Positions 1 to 7,103 of a DNA stretch of 19,339 nucleotides are shown in pieces. Origin of the DNA: an uncultured bacterium (GTDB lineage: Bacteria; Acidobacteriota; Thermoanaerobaculia; Multivoradales; JAHEKO01); contig CALILB010000201.1 in NCBI GenBank assembly GCA_938016625.1, positions 1 through 19,339 of the forward strand, given 5' to 3'. Both the position numbers and the translations under genes were made by a program. The notes under the pieces are model-generated. The model had not been told where the DNA came from and ran no database searches. It was given only the letters and a program-made list of their open reading frames with translations. Numbering within the stretch: the first letter of the stretch is position 1; each line of letters begins with the position of its first letter.

Positions 1-226
1 CCATCGAGGAGGCGTGCGGCGCCTGGGCCAGCAGGGCCCGGAGATCACTGTCGTACTCCGCACTGTCACCGATCGCCTGCTGGAAAATGGCCGGATTGCT
101 GGTTACACCGCTGACCCCGTCCTCGGCAATCATCCTCTCCAGCCCGCCATTGACGAGGATGTCGCGGCGGATAAAGTCGAGCCAGACGGCCTGGCCCCGG
201 TCCACCAGCTTCTTTATTCGATTCAT
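1..226 (-). CDS. tal: Transaldolase, N-terminal part (runs off left edge)
   Basis: The 75 visible codons encode the start of a transaldolase, the pentose-phosphate enzyme that moves a three-carbon dihydroxyacetone unit between sugar phosphates through a lysine Schiff base. Visible family features are the opening 'LVDRGQAVWLDFIRRD' (its Asp is the conserved acid at the active site), then 'EDGVSGVTSNPAIFQQAI', the barrel strand that defines the family. The catalytic lysine lies further on, outside the window. The ATG at 224-226 is supported by a GGAGG five bases upstream (232-236). In several phyla this type of transaldolase is fused to glucose-6-phosphate isomerase; the window cannot show whether that holds here. 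The gene is divergent from the repeat-linker protein gene at 449. Confidence 0.9.
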   Translation of the reverse strand, partial: MNRIKKLVDRGQAVWLDFIRRDILVNGGLERMIAEDGVSGVTSNPAIFQQAIGDSAEYDSDLRALLAQAPHASSM

Positions 227-231
227 CTGCT

Positions 232-236
232 CCTCC
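232..236 (-). promoter_or_regulatory. Ribosome binding site of transaldolase gene
   Basis: GGAGG read on the minus strand, five bases before the ATG at 224-226. It fixes the start of the transaldolase gene. The rest of the 222-base gap up to 448 has no convincing ORF. It holds a TTGACG at 368-373 that could be a -35 box for the rightward gene, but I see no good -10 partner at normal spacing. Confidence 0.7.
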
Positions 237-448
237 CCGGTTGCTCGAGGCCTATGCTAACCCGAACCCTCGGCACTCGTGGTGTGTGATCCCCCGGCGA
301 GTTCTGCGCGTAGTTACTGCCGGTAGCCCCAGATAGGCTCTCCCCGGACCGGGCGCTTGTGCAAGTGTTGACGGAGCGTTAAGCTGGGACCAAGGACACT
401 GAGGTCCACAAACAGCGCTCTCGGCATTTCGATTTTGGGGGAAAACCG

Positions 449-2455
449 ATGCGGAGTTTCAAAGTCGCTCTTCTACTGACGGTCATGACAGCCATGGCCG
501 CCGTTGCCACTGCCCAGGCGTGGTCCGGGCCGGCAGCTGTAGGTTTTCAGGTCAGCAATCGGAAGGGACGTCCTATCACCGCCGCCCGGGTGACGCTCGA
601 GCTCCAGGCACCAGAGGGCAAGACCGGTCCACCACCGGTGGAGACCGACGCCAAGGGGCGAGCCGTTGTCGCCAATCTGGCGGCCGGAACCTGGCAGGTG
701 GAAGTCAGCCACCCCGACTTTCTCTCCTATGTCGCCGTGGTCGATCTGGTCGCCGGCAAGAAGCCGGCGGTCTCCGCCTCCTTCCTGCAAGCCGGAGGCA
801 CCTCCCTGACGCCGATGAAGGTAAAGATCGTGCGTGGCAACCCGAGCCAGGCCAGCCCACCGCTGGTAGTGGCATCGACACCGGTACCCAAGACCGAACC
901 GACTCCGGCGCCGGTCGAACCCGCTCCGGCGCAACCCGTTCCCGTTCCGTCCCCCGCAGAGCCAGAGCCGGTGGAAGCCTCGGAAGAGGTCCGTCCCGAG
1001 GAGCCCGCGGTGCCGGAGCCCCAGCCCGAGCCGGAGCCCGAGACCGCCCGAGTCGACGTCGAGCCGACCCCGCCACCGGCACCGGTCACCCCGGCACCGG
1101 TCGTACCCGCACCGGTAGAGCAGCCGGAGCCCGCGGTGGTCGAGGAACCGGAGGTCGAGATGCCTCCGGCCCAGCCCGAGGTCTACGAAGTCGCCCCCGA
1201 GCCCGAGGTCGCACCGGTGCCGGTCGCGGTTCTCCCGCCGGCGCACTCCGATCCCGTGCCCGAACCGGAGCCGGTGACCATCACCGAGACCGCCCCGCTG
1301 GAGAGCGAGCGTGGTGTGTCGCCGCCGGCGACGGCGCCGCCACCCGCGCCGGTCGAGCCCGAAGTCGAAGAGATTGCGCCGGAGCCCGAGGAGATTTCGG
1401 CTCCCGTCGCGGCGGAGGTCCAGGAGGTGGCACCCGAGCCGCCGGTGGTGTCTGAACCCGAACCGGAGCCCGAGGTGGCGGTCGTGGTCGAAGAGCCGGT
1501 CGTCGAAGCACCAGCCATCGAGCCCGAGGTCGAGATGCCTCCGGTCGAGCCCGAGGTCGAGGAAGCGGCTCCGGAGCCCGAGGAGATGCCGACACCCGTC
1601 GCACCCGAGACCCAGGAGGTGGCACCCGAGCCGCCGGTGGTGCCCGCGGCCCCGGTGAGCCCGCCACCGGTGGAGCCCGAGCCTCAACCCGAACCGGAGC
1701 CCGAAGTACCGGTGGCGGCCGCGGTCGAAGAACCGGTTGTCGAAGCACCAGCCATCGAGCCCGAGGTCGCCGCGCCGGCCCCAGTCGTCGAGGAGGCTTC
1801 CCCACCACCTCCAGCGCCGGTGTCGGCTCCACCCGCTACCGCTCCGGCGACGATTCTTCCCGCCCCGCCGGCTCTTGGTCCCAGTCTCGCCTCTTTTCGA
1901 GACGAGTCGTGCATCGAGTGCAAGATCGGTGAATGGTCGGTCGTCTCCACTCTGGCCGTAGGCGCCGCCATCCCGGGGTCGACCGGTGATTGCCCGAGCG
2001 GCATAACCGAGGCGGCGCAACAGGCCGCCGAGGGACTGGGCCGATCCACCGCGCTCCAGGGGCTCTCCTTTGCCGGGCCGGCTTTCGAGAGCTCACCCGC
2101 TGGCGCGCTCGCCGTTGTCGAGTCCGATGCGGTCTCAGCGGTGCAGAATCTGCTCGCCCCGTTTGGCGGGACCAACTGTGGCGTGGTGGCGGCCGTTCTC
2201 CCCCGGGCGGGCCGATTTGTCGGCTTTCAATACGGCGCCGCCGACGATCAGAGCGGCGGCGTATGTGAGCCGGAGGTGGAATGCACGATCGGCCAAAGCC
2301 GCTGGCTCGCCAGCCCCGAGATCGTGCGTGGCCCGCATGCCACCGTGGTCTATGGTGTATTTCAGAATCTCTCGGTGGGGCGCGAGCGTCGCGCCGAGTT
2401 CGCCGTATTCTTCAGGCCACCGACCGCCTTCTGGCGGCCACCGGCGGACCGATAA
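449..2455 (+). CDS. Exported protein with carboxypeptidase-regulatory-like domain, long Pro/Glu repeat linker and Cys-containing C-terminal domain
   Basis: Unrecognised 668-residue protein. Residues 1-23 form a clear Sec signal peptide (basic start, hydrophobic core, cleavage near ATAQA). Residues about 31-95 look like a carboxypeptidase-regulatory/PEGA-type beta-sandwich, with pattern 'V..R.GRPI..A.VTL......G......TDAKGRAVV.NL..GTW.V.V'. Residues about 130-480 are almost wholly Pro, Glu, Val and Ala, with internal duplications. Residues about 485-660 form a compact domain with six cysteines, starting with C488 and C491 (CIEC), which could pair in an oxidising periplasm. The start ATG has a GGGGGA purine run six bases upstream. 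The stop lies five bases from the phzF stop on the other strand, so the genes converge. Function is unknown; a spacer-type envelope or surface protein is an inference from the architecture. Confidence 0.85.
   Translation: MRSFKVALLLTVMTAMAAVATAQAWSGPAAVGFQVSNRKGRPITAARVTLELQAPEGKTGPPPVETDAKGRAVVANLAAGTWQVEVSHPDFLSYVAVVDLVAGKKPAVSASFLQAGGTSLTPMKVKIVRGNPSQASPPLVVASTPVPKTEPTPAPVEPAPAQPVPVPSPAEPEPVEASEEVRPEEPAVPEPQPEPEPETARVDVEPTPPPAPVTPAPVVPAPVEQPEPAVVEEPEVEMPPAQPEVYEVAPEPEVAPVPVAVLPPAHSDPVPEPEPVTITETAPLESERGVSPPATAPPPAPVEPEVEEIAPEPEEISAPVAAEVQEVAPEPPVVSEPEPEPEVAVVVEEPVVEAPAIEPEVEMPPVEPEVEEAAPEPEEMPTPVAPETQEVAPEPPVVPAAPVSPPPVEPEPQPEPEPEVPVAAAVEEPVVEAPAIEPEVAAPAPVVEEASPPPPAPVSAPPATAPATILPAPPALGPSLASFRDESCIECKIGEWSVVSTLAVGAAIPGSTGDCPSGITEAAQQAAEGLGRSTALQGLSFAGPAFESSPAGALAVVESDAVSAVQNLLAPFGGTNCGVVAAVLPRAGRFVGFQYGAADDQSGGVCEPEVECTIGQSRWLASPEIVRGPHATVVYGVFQNLSVGRERRAEFAVFFRPPTAFWRPPADR
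1352..1531 (+). repeat. Pro/Glu linker repeat, copy A (60 codons)
   Basis: First copy of a long imperfect in-frame repeat, residues 302-361 of the exported protein. It begins VEPEVEEIAPEPEE, continues with QEVAPEPPVV and closes with EEPVVEAPAIEPEV. The same blocks recur in the same order in copy B at 1544-1768. Some DNA stretches are identical between copies, for example about 30 bases at 1422-1451 against 1614-1643, so the duplication is recent or kept alike by recombination. Confidence 0.75.
1544..1768 (+). repeat. Pro/Glu linker repeat, copy B (75 codons)
   Basis: Second copy of the repeat, residues 366-440. It has the same opening (VEPEVEEAAPEPEE), the same middle (QEVAPEPPVV) and the same close (EEPVVEAPAIEPEV), plus an extra Pro-rich insert of about 15 codons between middle and close. 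The length difference between copies suggests expansion and contraction by slippage or unequal recombination. Confidence 0.75.
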
Positions 2456-2459
2456 CCGG

Positions 2460-3251
2460 CTAGGCTTCCAGCTGCCCACGCAACACCGTCACCGCCTGGC
2501 CACCGAGCAGCACGCGGTCGCCGGCGGTCCGTGTGCGCACCACGCCTCCTCGACGCGAGGCCTGATAGCCGAGGAGATCGCTTCGTCCCAGCCGCTCGGC
2601 CCAGAAGGGGGCCAGACAACAGTGCGCCGAACCGGTGACCGGATCCTCATCGACACCAACGGCCGGGGCAAAGAATCGTGAGACAAAGTCGAAGTCAGCT
2701 CCCGTCGCGACACTGGTGATCATGACCCCGCGAGTGGTGGCCTGGCGGAGCTTGCCAAAATCGGGCGCCGCTTCGCGCACCTCCTTCTCCGACTCGAGCT
2801 CGACCAGATAGTCGAACCGATTCTTGCCCAGCCACTTTGCTTCGACACCCAGCGCCGGCAACAGGTCGGGTGGCGCCTCCACCGCTTCCGGGCCCTCTGC
2901 CGGGAAATCGAGCTCGATCCATTCGTCGCTGCGCTTGGCCGCCAGCCGACCACTCAGAGTCCAGAACGAGATCTCGGCCGCGGGCTCGACAACGCCTCGC
3001 TCCCAGAGAAAGTGGGCGCTTGCCAGAGTTGCATGACCGCAGAGCTCGACCTCGACCTCGGGCGTAAACCAACGGAGATCGAAACCGTCGTCACGTGGGC
3101 GCAGAAAAGCGGTCTCGGAAAGGTTCATCTCCGCCGCCACCTGCTGCATCCACTCATCGTCCGGGTAGGCGGGTAACAGGGTGACAGCCGCCGGATTGCC
3201 GCCAAACGGCTGCCGCGAGAATGCGTCGATCTGAAAAATCTCTGTCTTCAC
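2460..3251 (-). CDS. PhzF family isomerase/epimerase-like protein
   Basis: A 263-residue member of the PhzF/diaminopimelate-epimerase fold. PhzF itself isomerises trans-2,3-dihydro-3-hydroxyanthranilate in phenazine synthesis; most homologues have unknown substrates. The hallmarks are all here: 'DAFSRQPFGGNPAAV' near the N-terminus, catalytic Glu46 in 'NLSETAF' (Glu45 in the Pseudomonas enzyme), 'ELCGHATLA' at about 69-77, and 'DEDPVTGSAH' with the conserved Asp at about 203. I chose the GTG at 3249-3251 (MKTEIFQIDAF) because an AGGAG lies six bases before it; the in-frame ATG at 3255-3257 abuts that AGGAG with no spacer, and an ATG at 3272 sits almost on the predicted transcript start. No phenazine genes are nearby. 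It is divergent from the TetR gene and may share its control. Confidence 0.9.
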   Translation of the reverse strand: MKTEIFQIDAFSRQPFGGNPAAVTLLPAYPDDEWMQQVAAEMNLSETAFLRPRDDGFDLRWFTPEVEVELCGHATLASAHFLWERGVVEPAAEISFWTLSGRLAAKRSDEWIELDFPAEGPEAVEAPPDLLPALGVEAKWLGKNRFDYLVELESEKEVREAAPDFGKLRQATTRGVMITSVATGADFDFVSRFFAPAVGVDEDPVTGSAHCCLAPFWAERLGRSDLLGYQASRRGGVVRTRTAGDRVLLGGQAVTVLRGQLEA

Positions 3252-3257
3252 AGTCAT

Positions 3258-3262
3258 CTCCT
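3258..3262 (-). promoter_or_regulatory. Ribosome binding site deciding the phzF-like start
   Basis: AGGAG on the minus strand, six bases before the GTG at 3249-3251. It directly abuts the in-frame ATG at 3255-3257, which argues for the GTG as the true start. Confidence 0.55.
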
Positions 3263-3281
3263 GGGGCGGCATGTTCGCTCC

Positions 3282-3310
3282 AGAATAACCGGAGCCTCTT
3301 GACATTCCAA
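3282..3310 (-). promoter_or_regulatory. Candidate promoter of the phzF-like gene
   Basis: On the minus strand, TTGGAA (3305-3310), a 17-base spacer, then TATTCT (3282-3287); each hexamer matches the vegetative consensus at four of six bases. The predicted transcript would begin near 3275. Its -35 box directly abuts the -35 box of the opposing TetR promoter. Confidence 0.45.
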
Positions 3311-3327
3311 ACCGGTGATCGGAAAAT
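3299..3327 (+). promoter_or_regulatory. Candidate promoter of tetR-hcrCAB operon
   Basis: A perfect -35 hexamer TTGACA (3299-3304), a 17-base spacer and GAAAAT (3322-3327, four of six matches to TATAAT). Transcription would start about seven bases later, at or one base from the A of the ATG at 3335. The tetR message would therefore be leaderless or nearly so, which fits the lack of a ribosome binding site in front of that ATG. Confidence 0.6.
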
Positions 3328-3344
3328 TTGAACAATGGTTCAAA
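3327..3344 (+). promoter_or_regulatory. Probable TetR operator: perfect palindrome over the start site
   Basis: TTTGAAC-AATG-GTTCAAA is a perfect 7-base inverted repeat around a 4-base centre that contains most of the tetR start codon. It begins on the last base of the predicted -10 box and covers the predicted transcription start. Size, symmetry and place are those expected of a TetR-family autoregulatory operator. Binding here would block transcription of tetR and the following reductase genes. No binding data are implied; the assignment is inferred from position and symmetry. Confidence 0.65.
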
Positions 3345-3979
3345 AACTACAAGACCCGCCACCGGTCACGGATGTCAAGACCCTGCGGCGCAAGCGGGAG
3401 ATCCTCGAAGCGGCCTCTCGTGTCTTCAGACGGCGAGGGCTCCACGCCACCGGTATGCGCGAAATCGCCGCCGAGCTCGAGATGCACGTCGGCAATCTCT
3501 ACTACTACTTTCGCAACAAGGAGGACCTGCTGGCCTTCTGCCAGGAGGATGCTCTTGCCGGTCTTCTCGATCTCGCCGGACATGTCCGGGCCACCGGGTT
3601 GCGCGCCGATGCCAAGCTATGCCGCCTCATTATCGGGCACGTGGTCCGAGTCAACGAGGAGACGCCGGGGGCGCTGGCCCACCTCGAGGTCGATGCGCTG
3701 ACCGGCGACCGGCGGCAGAAGGTGCTCGACCAACGAGATGCCTACGAAGCGGCCTACCGCAAGATCATCACCGACGGTGTCGAGCAGGAGGTCTTTCGTC
3801 CGGTAGACGCCACCGTCACGGCGATGGCCATCCTGGGTGCCCTCAACTGGACCGTCAAATGGTACCGGCAGGACGGCCGGAGGAGCAGCCAGGAGATCGG
3901 CAGAGAGTTTGCCGATTTGCTGGTGCGCGGACTGCTGGCACCCGGTGTCGAGCTCGCCGCGGAGTCCGCCGATGGCTGA
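3335..3979 (+). CDS. TetR/AcrR family transcriptional regulator
   Basis: A 214-residue one-domain repressor type. The N-terminal helix-turn-helix is typical: 'KREILEAASRVFRRRGLHATGMREIAAELEMHVGNLYYYFRNKEDLL' runs over residues 20-66, with the recognition helix at about 49-58. The C-terminal helical part (about 75-205) is the ligand and dimer domain, with no closer recognisable match. The ATG is the only sensible start and lies within the candidate operator palindrome. The 3' end overlaps the next gene by eight bases (ATGGCTGA), so regulator and reductase small subunit are co-transcribed and probably translationally coupled. By context it likely represses the reductase operon and is released by an aromatic acid or its CoA ester; that ligand is inference only. 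Confidence 0.92.
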   Translation: MVQKLQDPPPVTDVKTLRRKREILEAASRVFRRRGLHATGMREIAAELEMHVGNLYYYFRNKEDLLAFCQEDALAGLLDLAGHVRATGLRADAKLCRLIIGHVVRVNEETPGALAHLEVDALTGDRRQKVLDQRDAYEAAYRKIITDGVEQEVFRPVDATVTAMAILGALNWTVKWYRQDGRRSSQEIGREFADLLVRGLLAPGVELAAESADG

Positions 3980-4514
3980 GCGGACCACAACGCTGGAGTT
4001 GCTGATCAACGGTGAGAGCCGGGTGGTGGCCTTCCCCACTCATCACACCCTGCTCGAGGTGCTGCGCGAAGAGTGCGGTCTGACCGGCACCAAGCATGGG
4101 TGCGAGCTTGGGGAGTGCGGCACCTGTGCAGTACTGGTGGACGGGCAACCGGTTCTCTCCTGTCTGGTGCTGGCGGCACAGATGAGTGGGCGCGAGATCG
4201 AGACCGTCGAGGGTCTGCAGGAGGGCAACCGGCTTCACCCGCTGCAGCAGACCTTTGCCGACCTCAACGCCGCTCAATGCGGATACTGCACACCCGGCAT
4301 CCTGATGACCGCCAAGGCGCTGTTGGCCGACAACGCGCACCCCACCCGGGACGACATCCGCGAGGCACTGTCGGGTACGCTCTGCCGTTGTACCGGCTAT
4401 CACAAGATCCTCCAGGCGGTAGAGGGTGCCGCCCAGCTGGCCGCCGGCGAGGAGTGGACACCGGCGGCAGACTCTCTGCATGGCGCTACCCCGCCCGACC
4501 GGGGAAGCGAATGA
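3972..4514 (+). CDS. hcrC: 4-hydroxybenzoyl-CoA reductase small subunit (two [2Fe-2S] clusters)
   Basis: A 180-residue small subunit of the xanthine-oxidase family. C44, C49, C52 and C64 (CELGECGTC...SC) bind the plant-ferredoxin-type [2Fe-2S] cluster. C103, C106, C138 and C140 (CGYC...CRC) bind the second cluster in the helical domain. It passes electrons between the FAD subunit and the molybdenum site. The ATG at 3972 was chosen over longer reading because the fold begins at 'TLELLINGES' and a GGAG lies seven bases upstream inside tetR. The gap to the next gene is 12 bases. On its own this subunit could belong to any family member; the hcr call rests on the FAD subunit downstream and on the C-A-B gene order, which I recall as that of known hcr operons. 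A short tail of about 20 residues extends past the usual end. Confidence 0.85.
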   Translation: MAERTTTLELLINGESRVVAFPTHHTLLEVLREECGLTGTKHGCELGECGTCAVLVDGQPVLSCLVLAAQMSGREIETVEGLQEGNRLHPLQQTFADLNAAQCGYCTPGILMTAKALLADNAHPTRDDIREALSGTLCRCTGYHKILQAVEGAAQLAAGEEWTPAADSLHGATPPDRGSE

Positions 4515-4526
4515 GGAACTGTCGCC

Positions 4527-7079
4527 ATGGCTGAGCCGAGCGACGGCAAGCAGCGCGACGAATCCCTGGATTTGCCCGGGCGCCACATCGGGCAGCCGTT
4601 CCGGCGGGTGGACGGACGGGCCAAGGTGACCGGCACCACCCGGTTTGCCGACGATCTTCACTTTCCTCGGCTTTGTCACCTCAAACTGGTGCGCTCCACC
4701 CTCCCCCACGCCAGGATCAAAGCGATCGATTTCTCCAGCGCGGCCGATGTGCCCGGTTATCTCGGTTCGCTGACCGGTCGGCAGATGCCCCATCCCTTTG
4801 GGATCCTCCCGGTCTCCGAAGACGAGCATGCACTTTGCATCGAGAAGGTCCGTTATGTAGGCGATCCGGTGGCAGCAGTGGCCGCCACCAGCGAGGAGGC
4901 AGCCTACGAGGCAGCCCTACGGGTCGAGGTCGAGTACGAGCCGCTCGACACCATCGATGGTATCGACACGGCTCTTGCCGCCGATCTGGATCGGATCCAC
5001 GACTACGGCGACGGCAACAACATCCACAAGAAGGTGTCGATGCGTTTTGGCGACCTCGAGGCGGGGTTTGCCGAGGCCGACCTGGAGCTCGAGGACACCC
5101 TCTTCTACGAAGGCAACACCCATCTGGCCATGGAGCAGCACGCCACGGTGGCGGTGGCTGAGGACGAAGACCGGGTCACGGTCTACTCGTCGACTCAGAC
5201 GCCCCACTACGTCCACCGGGCACTGGCAAAGGTTCTGGAGCTGCCACCATCGCGCATCCGGGTCATCGCCTGCTCCAACGGCGGCGGTTTTGGCGGCAAG
5301 AGCGATGTCTTCAACCACGAGATCGTTGCCGCCAAGATGGCCCTCGAGCTCGGCCGCCCGGTCAGGATCACGCTCAATCGGGAAGAGATCTTCTACTGTC
5401 ACCGCGGTCGTCACCCCACGCTCATGCACCTGCGCACCGGCTTCAAAAAGGACGGCTCGATGACCGCCCAGCACCTGCGCACAGCGCTCGACGGTGGTGC
5501 CTACGGCAGCTATGGTGTGGCGTCGACCTACTACACCGGTGCGCTCCAGACCGTTACCTACGACCTGCCCCGCTACCGGTTCGATGGTGTTCGCTGCTTT
5601 ACCAACAAACCCCCATGCGGCCCCAAGCGGGGACACGGCACTCCCCAGCCCCGGTTTGGCTTCGAGGTTCATCTCGACAAGGCGGCCGAGAAGCTCGGTA
5701 TCGACCCGGCCGATCTACGGCTGAGGAATCTCGCCGAGCCCGGGAGCGTCACCGCCAACTGGCTCCAGCTGGGCACCATCGGCCTACGGCGTTGCATCGA
5801 AGCGGTGGTCGCCGGCAGCGGCTGGCGCGAGCGCTATGGCAGGCTCCCCCACGGCCGTGGTCTCGGTCTGGCCTGTGGCTCCTATCTGTGTGGCGCGGGT
5901 CTCCCCATCTACTGGAACCACATGCCGCAGTCGGGTGTTCAGCTAAAGCTCGATCGCTCGGGGGGTGTGGCCGTCTTCTGCGGCGAAGCCGAGATCGGTC
6001 AGGGCTCCGACTCGGTGTTGGCAGCCGTAGTCGCCGAAGTTCTGGGTATCGATCTGGCCGACATCCGGCTTTGTGTGGCGGATACCGATCTGACACCGGT
6101 CGACCTGGGTAGCTACTCCTCGCGGGTGACCCTGATGGTCGGTCATGCCGCCCATCAGGCTGCCGAGCGGGCCCGAAAGCTCATCGCCCAGGCGGTGGCC
6201 AAGCGGCTCGAGGTGCCCCGCGAGAGACTGATCTTCGCCGAGCGACGAGTTTTCGATGCCGCCGATCCGGAGAAGGGATTGAGCTTCGAGGATGCCGTCA
6301 CCGTTGCCGAAGCCAAATGGGGCACTCTCGGCACTACCGGCTCGTACATCCCACCACGGGCACCGGGCAAGTACCGGGGTGCCGGTGTCGGCCCGTCGCC
6401 GACCTACTCCTACTCCGCCGCCGTGGTCGAGGTCGAGGTCGACCCCGAGACCGGTCTCTACCGGCCCGATCATGTTTGGATCGCTCACGACATCGGACGC
6501 TCGATCAACCCGGTTCTCGTCCTGGGGCAGGTCGAGGGCTCGGTCTACATGGGTCTGGGCGAAGCGATGATGGAGGAGCAGGCGTTCCGCGCTCTCCCCC
6601 GCCACCTGTCGAGCGCTCTGGTCCACAAGACGCCCTCGCTGTTGGAGTACAAGAGCCCGACCTTTCACGACATGCCACCGGTGACGAGCTATCTGATCGA
6701 GGACCCCGACCCCCAGGGCCCGTTTGGCGCCAAGGAGGTCGGGCAGGGACCGCTGCTGCCGGTACCACCGGCGCTGGCCAACGCCATCTACGACGCCGTC
6801 GGCGTGCGCATCGACCAGGTCCCCATACAGCCCCAAATGATCCTCAAGGCCCTGGATGAAAAGAGTCGCGGCCGACAAGCACGATATGGACCAAAAGTCT
6901 TCCCGGAGGTCGACTTCGGCGAGATCCTGAGAGTACTGACTCCGGCAGAGGGGGGTGACGGCCATGCGCTCAACGAGCACGGGGAGAAGAAAGCGCACGG
7001 TATGAGCGGCGCCGACGGCACCATGTCCAGCCGCGACGAGGCGCTCAAAGACAAAGATGGTGCAGTCACCACCAAATAG
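4527..7079 (+). CDS. hcrA: 4-hydroxybenzoyl-CoA reductase large (molybdenum) subunit
   Basis: An 850-residue catalytic subunit of the xanthine-oxidase family, expected to remove the phenolic hydroxyl of 4-hydroxybenzoyl-CoA to give benzoyl-CoA at a molybdopterin centre. Visible elements: N-terminal 'GRAKVTGTTRFADD' (30-43), the glycine loop 'GGGFGGKSD' (252-260), 'PCGPKRGHGTPQ' (363-374), 'GEAEIGQGSDS' (486-496) and the active-site glutamate E737 in 'GAKEVGQG'. The AYxCSFR-type loop of CO dehydrogenases is absent, which argues against that function. Start ATG with GAGGA upstream. Odd: the usual fold ends near residue 775, and a charged His/Glu/Lys/Asp-rich tail of about 75 residues follows. 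Close homologues may also be other hydroxylases, so the exact substrate is inferred. Confidence 0.87.
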   Translation: MAEPSDGKQRDESLDLPGRHIGQPFRRVDGRAKVTGTTRFADDLHFPRLCHLKLVRSTLPHARIKAIDFSSAADVPGYLGSLTGRQMPHPFGILPVSEDEHALCIEKVRYVGDPVAAVAATSEEAAYEAALRVEVEYEPLDTIDGIDTALAADLDRIHDYGDGNNIHKKVSMRFGDLEAGFAEADLELEDTLFYEGNTHLAMEQHATVAVAEDEDRVTVYSSTQTPHYVHRALAKVLELPPSRIRVIACSNGGGFGGKSDVFNHEIVAAKMALELGRPVRITLNREEIFYCHRGRHPTLMHLRTGFKKDGSMTAQHLRTALDGGAYGSYGVASTYYTGALQTVTYDLPRYRFDGVRCFTNKPPCGPKRGHGTPQPRFGFEVHLDKAAEKLGIDPADLRLRNLAEPGSVTANWLQLGTIGLRRCIEAVVAGSGWRERYGRLPHGRGLGLACGSYLCGAGLPIYWNHMPQSGVQLKLDRSGGVAVFCGEAEIGQGSDSVLAAVVAEVLGIDLADIRLCVADTDLTPVDLGSYSSRVTLMVGHAAHQAAERARKLIAQAVAKRLEVPRERLIFAERRVFDAADPEKGLSFEDAVTVAEAKWGTLGTTGSYIPPRAPGKYRGAGVGPSPTYSYSAAVVEVEVDPETGLYRPDHVWIAHDIGRSINPVLVLGQVEGSVYMGLGEAMMEEQAFRALPRHLSSALVHKTPSLLEYKSPTFHDMPPVTSYLIEDPDPQGPFGAKEVGQGPLLPVPPALANAIYDAVGVRIDQVPIQPQMILKALDEKSRGRQARYGPKVFPEVDFGEILRVLTPAEGGDGHALNEHGEKKAHGMSGADGTMSSRDEALKDKDGAVTTK

Positions 7080-7103
7080 CCAACCGCGGCCGACGAGCAT
7101 TTC

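Noticed and set aside
473..2020. A 515-codon open frame on the minus strand opposite the repeat protein
   Set aside because: It encodes almost only Arg, Gly, Leu, His and Asp in strings, the mirror of the Pro/Glu/Val codons on the plus strand. The plus frame has a signal peptide and domain structure, so this is a shadow.
2460..3251. Phenazine biosynthesis
   Set aside because: Only a PhzF-like gene is present; most PhzF homologues lie outside phenazine clusters and no other phz gene is in the window.
3855..4829. A 324-codon open frame on the minus strand over tetR, hcrC and hcrA
   Set aside because: It crosses three supported plus-strand genes and encodes a Gly/Arg/His-rich product without domains.
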